Shown here: positions 55,850-64,000 of the stretch, piece by piece
How the letters are laid out: the number at the start of each line of letters is the position of its first letter
Numbering within the stretch: the first letter of the stretch is position 1
NCBI GenBank assembly: GCA_011109175.1
Contig: RDEW01000016.1
Location: 422,811 to 486,810, forward strand
Length of the DNA: 64,000 nt
Direction of reading: 5' to 3'
Source of the DNA: Dicyema japonicum
Lineage: Eukaryota; Dicyemida; Rhombozoa; Dicyemidae
Notes under the pieces: model-generated
Seen by the model: only the letters and a program-made list of their open reading frames with translations
What the model was told of the DNA's origin: nothing
The model's database searches: none
Position numbers and translations under genes: made by a program

Positions 55850-56564
55850 AAAACTACTCACAGTACCTTCATTCGAACAGACATACTCTATAATCTCCTA
55901 CATAACCAGCCTCCTTACAATTCATGAGTTAACAACAAATTATAAAACAGGGAGTTTGTTTTCAGAACTCACAAAAATTGATATATTCAGATAAAGTGAA
56001 TGACACCTCCCACTCGTACATTCAGCCTCTTGAGAAGCCCATAGTGAGGAGTTACGTAATATTTCGATAATATTAATGATTCCCTGATTACTCAATATTC
56101 TACGACAAATAGTTTCATGATGGCCCCAAATTCACCCATTTTCCAATCATAAGAAAATTCAAAAAATGGGGATAAACTTACATTATTATGTTAACAGCTG
56201 ATTCGTGGAATATTCTGGATAAACACTCAATTTTGAGATTAACTGGCTCTCATTGGCTTGATCTAAATATTATTGACCTGACGTTCATTTTATGCTAAAT
56301 ACCCGGACTCAAGTACTTGCAACCCACGTGTTCATGGATTTATGCAGACATCGTCCATCATGGAGTCATCTGAGCTGCTACAATATCCTTCAAATCTCCC
56401 AGTCGAGTGTCGGGAAACCGAAAATGTCTCACCATACATTTTTTGGGTAATAGCGTCCTTTGTAAAATCTTTGAGTAAAATATAAATATACATAAAATTT
56501 CCCGCCGCTTTCAACTGGCAATGTAAACACCGGGAGGTACTTTTATTATTAGCACTTTCACGAG
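55850..56564. other. Intergenic
   Basis: A 60-codon minus frame (56332-56514) with an acidic end (SSSDDSMMDDVC) is unsupported. CACGTG at 56325-56330. Confidence 0.35.
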
Positions 56565-56810
56565 AGCCATAATGTTTATCTGTTCTTAGCCAGATCCTTC
56601 AGTGTGTCCACCTCGTCACCAGATGGCAATGTTTTCTTCAAGGCTTTCAGATCGTTTTGTAAAACGACTGGGAGGGTTGTTCTCGGTCTTCCACGAAAGC
56701 GTTTTATTGGAGGGGTAGTAGTAATATTCCATTGTGATATTCAGAGGAGATATCGGGTCTAACCTAAGGACGTGTTCAAAAAGTCTCCAACGAGAACTAG
56801 TGATTTCGGT
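56565..56810 (-). mobile_element. LINE C-terminal fragment (FHR...GHVLRM type)
   Basis: Minus frames: SRWRLFEHVLRLDPISPLNI, TMEYYY, then RGRPRTTLPVVLQNDLKALK and DEVDTLKDLA. Same block order as 17080-17560 and 59540-59970. Confidence 0.7.
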
Positions 56811-57957
56811 ATGAGAGTATTAATTCAAAATTCAATTTATTTTTGACATTTTAACAATAAATTTTTTTAATTTAATAAAATTTATTATTTAAAAACAAAC
56901 AGTGAACGATTAGTAGAAGATCCTTTCAGTCAAACCTGGTCGCTTTCAAAATTGAAAACCCATTTCTCTTGACGATTTGTAAAAAAATGCGCTCAATAAA
57001 CCAGATCCTCTCTCTAATATCTTTCTTCCTTCCGATAGGTGATCTGATACGGTTCAACGTGGTAATGATCTGCTTCCAAAACCAAGAATTGGGTGTAAAA
57101 AATGAACAATGCCGATTTTTTAAATGTTATTATAAAATTTTTTTAAATAAAATTTTGAATTTTTTATTCTTTCGGGAAGATTCCAACCTCCTGAAAGAAG
57201 GCAACTGACTTCATTTCAGAATGTGGTAGTTGTAGTCCTTCAGTTTTGAATATTTTCGCATAACAACTGTATCACTCATCCCCACAAGCCGGTAAAAAAT
57301 TTAAAATTTTATTTAAAAAATTATAATAACATTAAAAAATCGGCATTGTTCATTTTTTAATTTTAGATCTAATATTCAAAAAAATTCATTAATTCATTTA
57401 GAGCCTTATTTCGTGAAGCATGTATTGCAAAAGTACCAAATACAGTATTAAATATAAGGTAAAAATTTGGAAAAATTCTTATTCAAAGTGAGTTCTTGTT
57501 ACTTTAAGTTGTCGCAAAGAAGCCTAATTAACTTTTTGACTTCTGGGAAGTGCTTATAATAATAAATTATCCTTTCTTGAAAAATGGCATTTTATGGCAA
57601 AAGATTGCTTATTTATTACGATCAATATTGACGATCCTAGATATTTAACTAATAACCCCGGATATACTGGAAAGAGATCAAGAGATAAGTAACGTCTAAT
57701 TATGACATACCCAGTTCTCACGGTCTGAATGGGAAGTATTTTTCCAAACATTACGTCTCAGCCATTTTGGAACCCCATCAGGATACCAACAGGCTACAAG
57801 TTCCCAGATCATTCTTGAATGCTGGTCAGGCACTCGACTTCTAATAAAGGTGAATCACATAGGAATTTAATAAAGAACAGAGCAAAACGGAATCCTTCGA
57901 TCAGGTGGGTGGTAATTGATCCCACAGTGACAGCACTAACTGTCTACCTGATCGGTC
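56811..57957. other. AT-rich interval containing a hairpin repeat
   Basis: No gene recognised apart from the inverted repeat listed separately at 57097-57366. Confidence 0.4.
57097..57366. repeat. Long inverted repeat (~70-bp arms, ~125-bp loop)
   Basis: The left arm 57097-57168 (AAAAAATGAACAATGCCGAT, TTTTTAAATGTTATTATAAA ...) is nearly perfectly complementary to the right arm 57291-57366 (... AACATTAAAAAATCGGCATT, GTTCATTTTTTAATT). The loop is GC-richer (TTCCAACCTCCTGAAAGAAG). A small MITE or a hairpin RNA locus are both possible. Confidence 0.85.
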
Positions 57958-58382
57958 CTAGATAACCACTTTCCTGTTCCCGATGAATCTACAAACACAG
58001 CTTCCATCGTCCCATGTTGAATTGTAATTGATCAATTCATTGCTCAAATTATTAAACAGACAGCATCCCCCAATATCGACACCAATCTCCACTAAGACCC
58101 AATGTGACCATTCCATAGATTACTCGCACTGAATATAATCTCCGTAAGACAATTCCTTCCAGGAGTATTCTGATTGTGCCACCCCGAATTGCTCACAGCA
58201 CTGTCCCAGATAGCCCGTTGATTCCGAGACCACCAAACTCTATATTTGCAAGAATCCATCGACTGGTGCTTGTTTAAGACTGTGCTCGAAAGCCACTCTC
58301 CGGACCTAATCCATGGTTCCCATAATGGAATACATTTGCATAATCTAATTTTCATAAAAACAAGAATTAACAAGGTTGTCAT
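57958..58382 (-). CDS. Unknown ORF directly behind the HtrL-like gene
   Basis: Not recognised. ATG 58382 lies 12 nt after the stop of the HtrL-like gene on the same strand. The first frame begins with a signal-like MTTLLILVFMKIRLCKC, then WEPWIRSGEWLSSTVLNKHQ and WSRNQRAIWDSAVSN. Removing a GT-AG segment of 33 nt (about 58096-58128) continues it as EIGVDIGGCCLFNNLSNELI and WDDGSCVCRFIGNRKVVI to TAG 57958. It may be a separate secreted protein, a downstream cistron, or only a 3' UTR. Confidence 0.35.
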
Positions 58383-58394
58383 AAATAAATCATT

Positions 58395-59314
58395 TTATGG
58401 GCAGCAGGAGACATACGCAGGGAGCTCTGTGAAAAGTCTATAAAGGCCGAAGGTACGACATTGAAAGACACTCAGTTTTATGTTGTTTTTCATGATTTTA
58501 AGTCCCTCGCTGGAGTACATGGCGTAGATCAACTGCTCATCAGTCCCAATCAGATTCCTAGAAACCATCTTGTTAAAGAACTGTTCATAGGCATCACAAA
58601 ATGCTGAAATTGGGTCAAAATGGCCTACCAAAGTACCTCCAGCTACCCAGATTTTGACTTGTTTGAATATTTGCTCAATCGGCTGATCTTGAAACTTCAC
58701 AGCCTGGGTCATCATCACACGTGTCTTCTCCATAAATTCGGACGTTCTTAGCGTGTACATGCCGCTAGGCTCTGAGTGGCGAAATAAACCAACATCAACC
58801 CAGGCGATGTATGAGAATTTACCTTGGAAGAGTCTGATAGTCCGTCTGATCATGTCGTGCTTGGAATGCATGATAGCGCAGTAGTTGGGATTAACGGCCT
58901 CATCTGAGAATTTTCCGTATCCAGGCAGTGCGACTATCTGTTTTATCTCATTTATTCTCTGGAAGCCGAACAGATCAGATCTATTAACGTGCAAAAATGT
59001 GGTGGGAAGTTTTTTTCTGATTTTTTTCATATAGTTCAGGACATACTGTTCGTCCGAAAAAAAGACAAGATGGTTTTCAAAATGTTCAAAGCGGTACATC
59101 CACATGAAATATTGGCTAGTGGTTCGACGACCAGATGGTTTCATGTAATTTCCGATATTGTAGTAGGCGCTTACGAGTAGGATTTTTTCGCCATTTACTT
59201 CCTTGCTTATTACACCCTAAATTATTATGATTGGCTTACCCTGAATGTTTTGGACTGATAAATTACTACCACAAATAATATTAAAATCAGTAGGATTTTG
59301 TGTCTATTCATCAT
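58395..59314 (-). CDS. HtrL/YibB-like protein, putative type II membrane glycosyltransferase
   Basis: From ATG 59314 the protein is about 298 residues. Residues 6-19 (ILLILILFVVVIY) form a single N-terminal membrane anchor, as in Golgi glycosyltransferases. Then KILLVSAYYNIGNYMKPSGR, HLVFFSDEQYV, NPNYCAIMHSKHDMIRRTIR, FSYIAWVDVGLFRHSEP and WVAGGTLVGHFDPISAFCD follow the HtrL_YibB family pattern (asparagine-rich PxYxxxMxSK, then a WxDxG block). That family is known from bacteria and some animals, with the function only presumed. One intron, 59217-59239 (23 nt), lies after the anchor exon; the frame is otherwise unbroken. Stop TAA 58395. It acts presumably in the secretory pathway. Substrate unknown. 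Confidence 0.75.
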
Positions 59315-59319
59315 TGCTG

Positions 59320-59539
59320 TGAAATTTAAATATTAATAATATTTTATTAAAAATAATTATTTATTTAAAACATGACTATTATTAATACCTTGTGGCGATT
59401 CGATGTTGACTTTATCTCAAGTAACAAAGATGCACCTATACGTTCCCTGGAGGTAGCATATGTTCGCCTGGCTAAGTGGTCTATATCAATGAACTCTTCG
59501 GATCCGGATGTCACTTTTGAAAGATGGATCTAAAGTCGT
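59320..59539. other. Upstream region of the HtrL-like gene
   Basis: AT-rich. No promoter motif recognised. Confidence 0.4.
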
Positions 59540-59970
59540 CCAGTTGCCAATCATTCCGATTCAGGTTGTATGAGGCTTTCGTGAAACCGATCCTTACGTA
59601 TAACTCTAGAACATGGAGAATCGTCGGACAAAGGCTTGACTCCTTTTATAGAATTGACTTCGATCTCTCTTGGGATTAAAGTTCCAATGCGTGTAAGGAG
59701 TGAAGAATTGTACAAAAGATGCTCCTCTGAGCACCTGATCATGAGGATGCGTCGGAAACTATTTGGCCACGTTTTAAGAATGGAGCGACTTACGCCACCA
59801 AACATCATCGTGGAAGAATTCTTTGAAACATCTGTGAAAAGTTTCAAAGGTCGTCCCCGTACAACGCTTTCCGATGTCATTAATGGAGATTTGGGACCAA
59901 TACAAACTCGGCACGAATGGAATTATCTCCGATTTGCTAGATTCCCACTAAGTTACTTACTTGATTAAGG
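59540..59970 (+). mobile_element. LINE C-terminal fragment (FHR...GHVLRM type)
   Basis: The plus frame 59636-59968 reads SEELYKRCSSEHLIMRMRRK, LFGHVLRMERLTPPNIIVEE, FKGRPRTTLSDVINGDLGPI, in the same order as 17080-17560. It is the least damaged copy of this fragment family here. Confidence 0.8.
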
Positions 59971-60559
59971 ATTCCTTTCTGCTCTGTCACATGGGCCACC
60001 CGTTACGCATGCACGGGCACGTTCGAGGCACCGAAGGTATATGCTTTTTAAGAAGATAGAGAATTTTTCAATGAAAGGTGTTGTAAATGTGCAATAAATG
60101 CACAGACTGTATCTTAACTGCACTGATCCCAAGTGAGTCATATCCCTGGATAATGAATCGAAATGGAGCTCGTGGCGAAATCATTACACGAGTTTTCACA
60201 CGGTGGAGCAGAAAAGTCATTCGAAATTGTCAAGTTTGAAAATTTTAGCGTCTTTTAAAAGTTTAAGATTTCTTTAAGTGTAGATTGGAGACATAAATCA
60301 CCACGTGTTCGCTTATAATAGGTCTGAATTTAGAAATTGAGAAATAACAAAACTTTGCACTAATTTCAACATCAAACAACTAACAATCCTCGTGCACAAG
60401 GGATTGTCGAAAGAGTCAATCAAACGATAACGTGAAAGTTGTCCAAAGTGTACAACAGTGAAAAAAGTGGCTTAATTAGAAAATGCTTTGTGAAATTAAT
60501 TAAAGTTTAAATCATGTTGTGGTAGTTTTAAATATTTAGTACAAGGTTAATGTAGCGGG
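59971..60559. other. Intergenic
   Basis: CACGTG at 60302-60307. Nothing else recognised. Confidence 0.4.
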
Positions 60560-60665
60560 CTACTCATAGGTATGCGTGCCCCAGGGGTCAGTCTTAATCC
60601 AATTGTAGTAATAGGTTACATACGATTCGCTCGAAATCGATAGGTCATTGGTAAATAGTTTGTTA
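60560..60665 (+). mobile_element. Small LINE RT scrap
   Basis: The plus frame near 60575-60620 reads CVPQGSVLIPI, the conserved RT block VPQGSVLSP. Only about 30 residues are visible. Confidence 0.5.
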
Positions 60666-61544
60666 GGCTTCCCTGAAATCCCAATGGACAGTAAAGTACG
60701 CAACCATTCGTGGATTCACCCACAGGTCCTCCAGACGCGGATAGTTTGTGAGGATTCTCTACAAACTAATTCTCCAGCAGAGTTACATATTGGGTCTTTG
60801 ATAGACTTTATCGGCCAGACATTGGTGTCTCCTGAGACAGGTGGATCACATGGCACCTCTTAGGACCGAAGAAGGTACAGTGATGTCCAGACTATAAGCC
60901 CGAGTCCTATTCTAATGATCCTTGGAAGTGAAGTGACGATTCAAGAGTTTCTTGTTGCCTCCATGAATCTGTATTAAATGGATAAATACGCGGTCGTTAA
61001 TAGTTTCTGTCAGAGTTCGTTTTTTGGCAGAAAAGTGTTTTTCCTGAGTATTTTTTGGATCATTTAGTGTCTTACGGATGTTCTTGCGGTTATTCAATGA
61101 CAGGGTCTTCCCTTTCCTGTGTAGGTCATCAACAAGGGGTAGACTTTAAGGGACCGTTATAGTTCTTAAGGCTTAGTTTTAAACTTGCTTTATTTTTCGT
61201 AGACAATGAGTGATATTCATGAGACCCAGCCTGATGAACAATTATTAAAGGTTGTCCGATGAATTGCCCATGTAAGATGGTAAGATATTCAAGTAGTCGA
61301 CGCTCGAATGACCTGTTACTTAGGGTTGTGGTCGTTGATTCAAACAAATACTACGCTGTGATAAATTTCCAAAATTAACACATTATTGGGGATGAGTTCT
61401 GAAGAAAGTATCATCGACCAGAGGATGATGCCATATTGAGTCCTTCTTGGCATCAGGGAGTATTTATTGTACTTTTCTGCTTGATTCTGGAAAGAAGGAT
61501 AACTTAGCAAAAGTCAATTATTTTTACTGCTTTCAACAATCTTT
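60666..61544. other. Unexplained interval
   Basis: Minus frames 60912-61097 (rich in K, T and N) and 61129-61347 are open for 60-70 codons, without family likeness. Possibly an old LINE ORF. Confidence 0.3.
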
Positions 61545-61625
61545 ACTCGATAACGCTGTCAGTGATTAGTCACTGCGGAACAAGCACTCACGCAAGCAAA
61601 AAAGAAAAGAACGTCACTATCATCT
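61545..61625 (+). repeat. tRNA-derived SINE, internal fragment
   Basis: GATAACGCTGTCAGTGATTA, GTCACTGCGGAACAAGCACT, CACGCAAGCAAAAAAGAAAA correspond to the core and the downstream block (CTCACACACAACAAAAAGAA) of the SINE. Head and tail are missing. Confidence 0.65.
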
Positions 61626-61779
61626 GTCTTGGGTTGCTGTCCCTTATTTCTTAAAGTATGAGTTCTGACTAAGCTGAGATGAGTAATGGAAGCATAACTA
61701 GTCGTCGATGGAAGGGCTGAATTAAACTAAAATTTACTAACCAATCAAAAAGGTCAGGTGGCTATGGTCCCTCTTCCTG

Positions 61780-62005
61780 TCTCACTGACTGCATGCTCTC
61801 AAAAGTATTTGACAAACTAGTACTTTCAATGATCACTCCGTACTCCGAAACCAAATTTCAAGACGGATATGTTCTTGGAAGATCGACATCAATGCTACAG
61901 TTTATTGTGGAAGATTTTATTGCGGCACTGATCCACACGAGGACAGCAATGGTTTCCATTGATATCGACAAGGTCTTTAACTGTCGAGAATATTTACTCC
62001 ACTAA
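61780..62005 (+). mobile_element. LINE RT fragment
   Basis: The frame from 61793 gives MLSKVFDKLVLSMITPY, FQDGYVLGRSTSMLQFIVED and HTRTAMVSIDIDKVFN, the RT region up to the first catalytic block. It breaks off right after it. Confidence 0.75.
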
Positions 62006-62192
62006 CATAAACCCGCATGTTAATCTTGCAAACTTTTTTTAAAACAGCGTGAAGTGTTTGCACAGGCAATCTCATGCCAAAGTCAGATTACGTCATACGG
62101 ACGATTCTCTTCTGTTATTTCATGCTGTTTTCAGAAAAAAATCAATCTGAATCTTCCGTTCATTGACGAAGGCGAGGATCCCATATAAGAAA

Positions 62193-62330
62193 ATCCGGTT
62201 TTGCAGTGAGGTCACTGATGAGGCTTCACTCGTCAAACCGAAAAGCTTTCAATCTGAATTGACGTTAAAAAAGATTTGAATCCTAAATAAACCGATTTGT
62301 TAGGCATTTATGACACTAGTTATCCGAGCT
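62193..62330 (-). repeat. tRNA-derived SINE, diverged copy
   Basis: ATCCGGTTTTGCAGTGAGGT, core CACTGATGAGGCTTCACTCG, TCAAACCGAAAAGC, B-box-like AGATTTGAATCC and a decayed A-box end. About 138 bp. Confidence 0.7.
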
Positions 62331-62463
62331 TTCGTCCCGAGATCGGACGTACTTCCTGTATCCACGAGTTACATTTGGAAATTTTGGATGCGTCCCGTTC
62401 TCTCACAAGTGCCTCGAAAAGTTGGGTCTTAGCGGCAAGGAGAAACTTTTTATAGTCCTAGAG

Positions 62464-63240
62464 CAGAGGTTGTCAAACGGTGTGCCGCGAGACAATTTCT
62501 AGTGCCAAATACAAATTTGAATAAATTTATATAACATTTTGACCTAATTAATTTAAAAAAAATAAACAAATTAAAATAATTACTAAAATTATAATCATTT
62601 TTTTATATATATTAAATGACATTTACATTGGTTAACCATTAATTATTAATTTTTTAATAACGTGCGAATCAACGTGCTTATGTGTAAATCAGTTCGTCGT
62701 TCTTATAATGATTCTTATTTGTCATTTGGATTTATATGCAAATAAAAAATAATAAACTACCTCAATGTCTAATTTGCATGAAGTCTTGGCGAATGATGCT
62801 ATGATTCCTAGCAAACTAAAGAGAAATGTTACTTCCAAGCATCCAGACTATTCCGAAAAATCTGGGATTAACTTATCCATTTGAAAAAACAACAAAGTAT
62901 TATTTAGTATTTTACTATGAATCGTAAATCTAGTCAATGATGTTCAGTGAAACTTTTGTAAACACAAAGGAATCATTGAAATGTTCATACCTGATCTCAG
63001 AATTGATAGCAAAAACAACTAAAACCTCACACAGTATTGGGGAAAATTTGATAATCCCTGCTTGTCGTATTATTGCTCGGACTATGGTCATAAATATGAA
63101 CAAAAAATAATGAAGATACCTTTCTCAGATAACACTGTTTCTCGTCGGATTTGTGCTTTGTTGGAAGAATATTGAAATAATGTTTCATTTTCTATTAAAG
63201 AAACTCTTTTTTTTAATTATTGTCCGTATGTGATAGCGTT
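62464..63240 (+). mobile_element. hAT transposon, ZBED5/Charlie-like, 5' part
   Basis: Starts with an hAT-type end, CAGAGGTTGTCAAACGGTGT, then an AT-rich leader. Frames at 62757-62870 give a BED finger (PQCLICMK, VLANDAMIPSKLKRNVTSKH) and at 62960-63160 KESLKCSYLISELIAKT, HSIGENLIIPACRIIARTM, as in the ZBED5/Charlie group of transposases. Frameshifts and stops are frequent. The catalytic part is not found in the window. Confidence 0.75.
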
Positions 63241-63489
63241 AAAAAAATAAATTAAAAATTGTGGCAGATTTTAAAAATTGGCCAATTTAATAAGGAGAAT
63301 AGGATCATGAAGTGTGTCAAATTGGCTTCCAAACTTCTGTATTTACACCTAGTGATTAGGTAAAATTTATTAACCTCAAGCTTGCAATCTTAGGCAAGCC
63401 CAGCACAAACAGTCATAATTAATAAATCCACGGAAGGAACCCAAGGGAGAACGTCTGCTTGTACCGACCAATTAAATTCTCCAATATTC
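63241..63489. other. AT-rich spacer
   Basis: Contains TTGTCCGTATGTGATAGCG just before it (63222), like the tip of the 41.5-42.2 kb element. Nothing else seen. Confidence 0.35.
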
Positions 63490-63900
63490 CACTACAGGCT
63501 TCCGAAGAGAGGTTGCTTCATTCTTTAGCGGAGGAGTTTTCATAAAGTAATCTTCACCAGTTGATTTGGTATGGTGAAGAAAGGAAAATCCCTCTTAACA
63601 ACTGTCTCGTTCCAGAAGGACTCGTCGATATGGCTATTTGATTGACATTTTCTATTCTTTCAATCTGCTGACGTCATCAGATCCACCTCACTCAGAAGAC
63701 TCACACTGCCTGACCGGCATTCAAAATGTTTCATTTCTTCATTCCAATGTGAGACTACTTCACTTCTGTCGACGAGTTATGCTAAGACCTCAGTTTCTCA
63801 TGCTGTACCTGGTCGAGAGCTCCACTGGGACGCGTCTGGATCAAGGGATTAGTTAGCTTGTTTTTACTCTGTCTTTGGAATATTTTATTTAATTCTATTC
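63490..63900 (+). mobile_element. Jockey/CR1-like LINE 3' end
   Basis: The plus frame ends VESSTGTRLDQGIS, then GATTAGTTAGCTTGTTTTTA, CTCTGTCTTTGGAATATTTT, matching the 3' end at 53528-53600 and the RIGIT-type C-terminus. The 63540-63610 block is shared with 17525-17590. Confidence 0.6.
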
Positions 63901-64000
63901 AGTTCCCTTTTATTCCGTCATTATGCGAAGAATGAGGTCTTTTTTGGATCCCGGCCAGGTATTGGAATTTGATGGATACAATGACTCCTGTAGTAATAGA

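Noticed and set aside
56332-56514. 60-codon minus-strand ORF with an acidic tail
   Set aside because: Too short, no splice partners and no family; kept only as a note in the interval.
1-64000. A ciliate origin, because Paramecium and Stentor also have 15-30 nt introns
   Set aside because: TAA, TAG and TGA all serve as stops at conserved gene ends, and the gene and transposon content (SLC12A9, tetraspanin, Jockey/CR1-like LINEs, ZBED-type hAT) is metazoan.

Overview
This is an AT-rich eukaryotic (metazoan) window. Seven recognisable genes sit far apart in a background of decayed retrotransposons, SINEs and DNA transposons. The strongest clue to the organism is intron size. In six genes whose reading frames I followed by eye (ATG4, BCKDHA, a tetraspanin, SLC12A9, eIF2-beta and an HtrL/YibB-like gene) essentially every intron is about 17-31 nt long, with GT...AG ends. 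Animal-only gene content (SLC12A9, tetraspanin, Jockey/CR1-like LINEs, ZBED-type hAT transposases), use of TAA, TAG and TGA as stops, and this intron size together point to a dicyemid mesozoan, a group known for exceptionally short introns. That assignment is an inference. Orthonectids are the main alternative.

Layout. 0-1.7 kb: LINE reverse transcriptase on the minus strand. 3.4-4.6 kb: ATG4 autophagy protease (minus). 5-9.3 kb: SINE and LINE fragments. 12.56-13.91 kb: BCKDHA (plus). 14.0-15.8 kb: a frameshifted Jockey/CR1-like LINE. 16.0-16.5 kb: a possible unknown gene. 17-19.9 kb: retroelement debris and a SINE. 20.6-21.4 kb: tetraspanin (minus). 21.5-28.2 kb: dense LINE fragments, including a 5' half with a 2A-like motif. 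28.3-31.35 kb: SLC12A9 (minus), with a short membrane-type ORF right behind it. 32-35.9 kb: LINE remnants and two SINEs. 36.5-37.3 kb: eIF2-beta (minus). 37.6-42.2 kb: LINE ends, an hAT transposase and an inverted-repeat element. 42.8-44.1 kb: a large foldback element. 44.8-48.8 kb: LINE copies. 49.4 kb and 50.9-56 kb: several small candidate genes among more LINE ends. 58.4-59.3 kb: HtrL/YibB-like putative glycosyltransferase (minus). 59.5-64 kb: LINE, SINE and hAT (ZBED/Charlie-like) fragments.

The identifiable genes are housekeeping and do not form one pathway: autophagy, branched-chain amino acid breakdown, translation initiation, ion transport, membrane scaffolding and probable glycosylation. 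The unusual biology lies in the genome structure: tiny introns, an apparently undescribed tRNA-derived SINE family with nine copies, a roughly five-fold excess of the palindrome CACGTG, and foldback elements built from a short repeated motif. Single-base frame breaks in ATG4, BCKDHA and possibly SLC12A9 may be assembly indels, because the tetraspanin, eIF2-beta and HtrL-like genes are clean. Two isolated N positions (7795 and 11011) also point to imperfect consensus.
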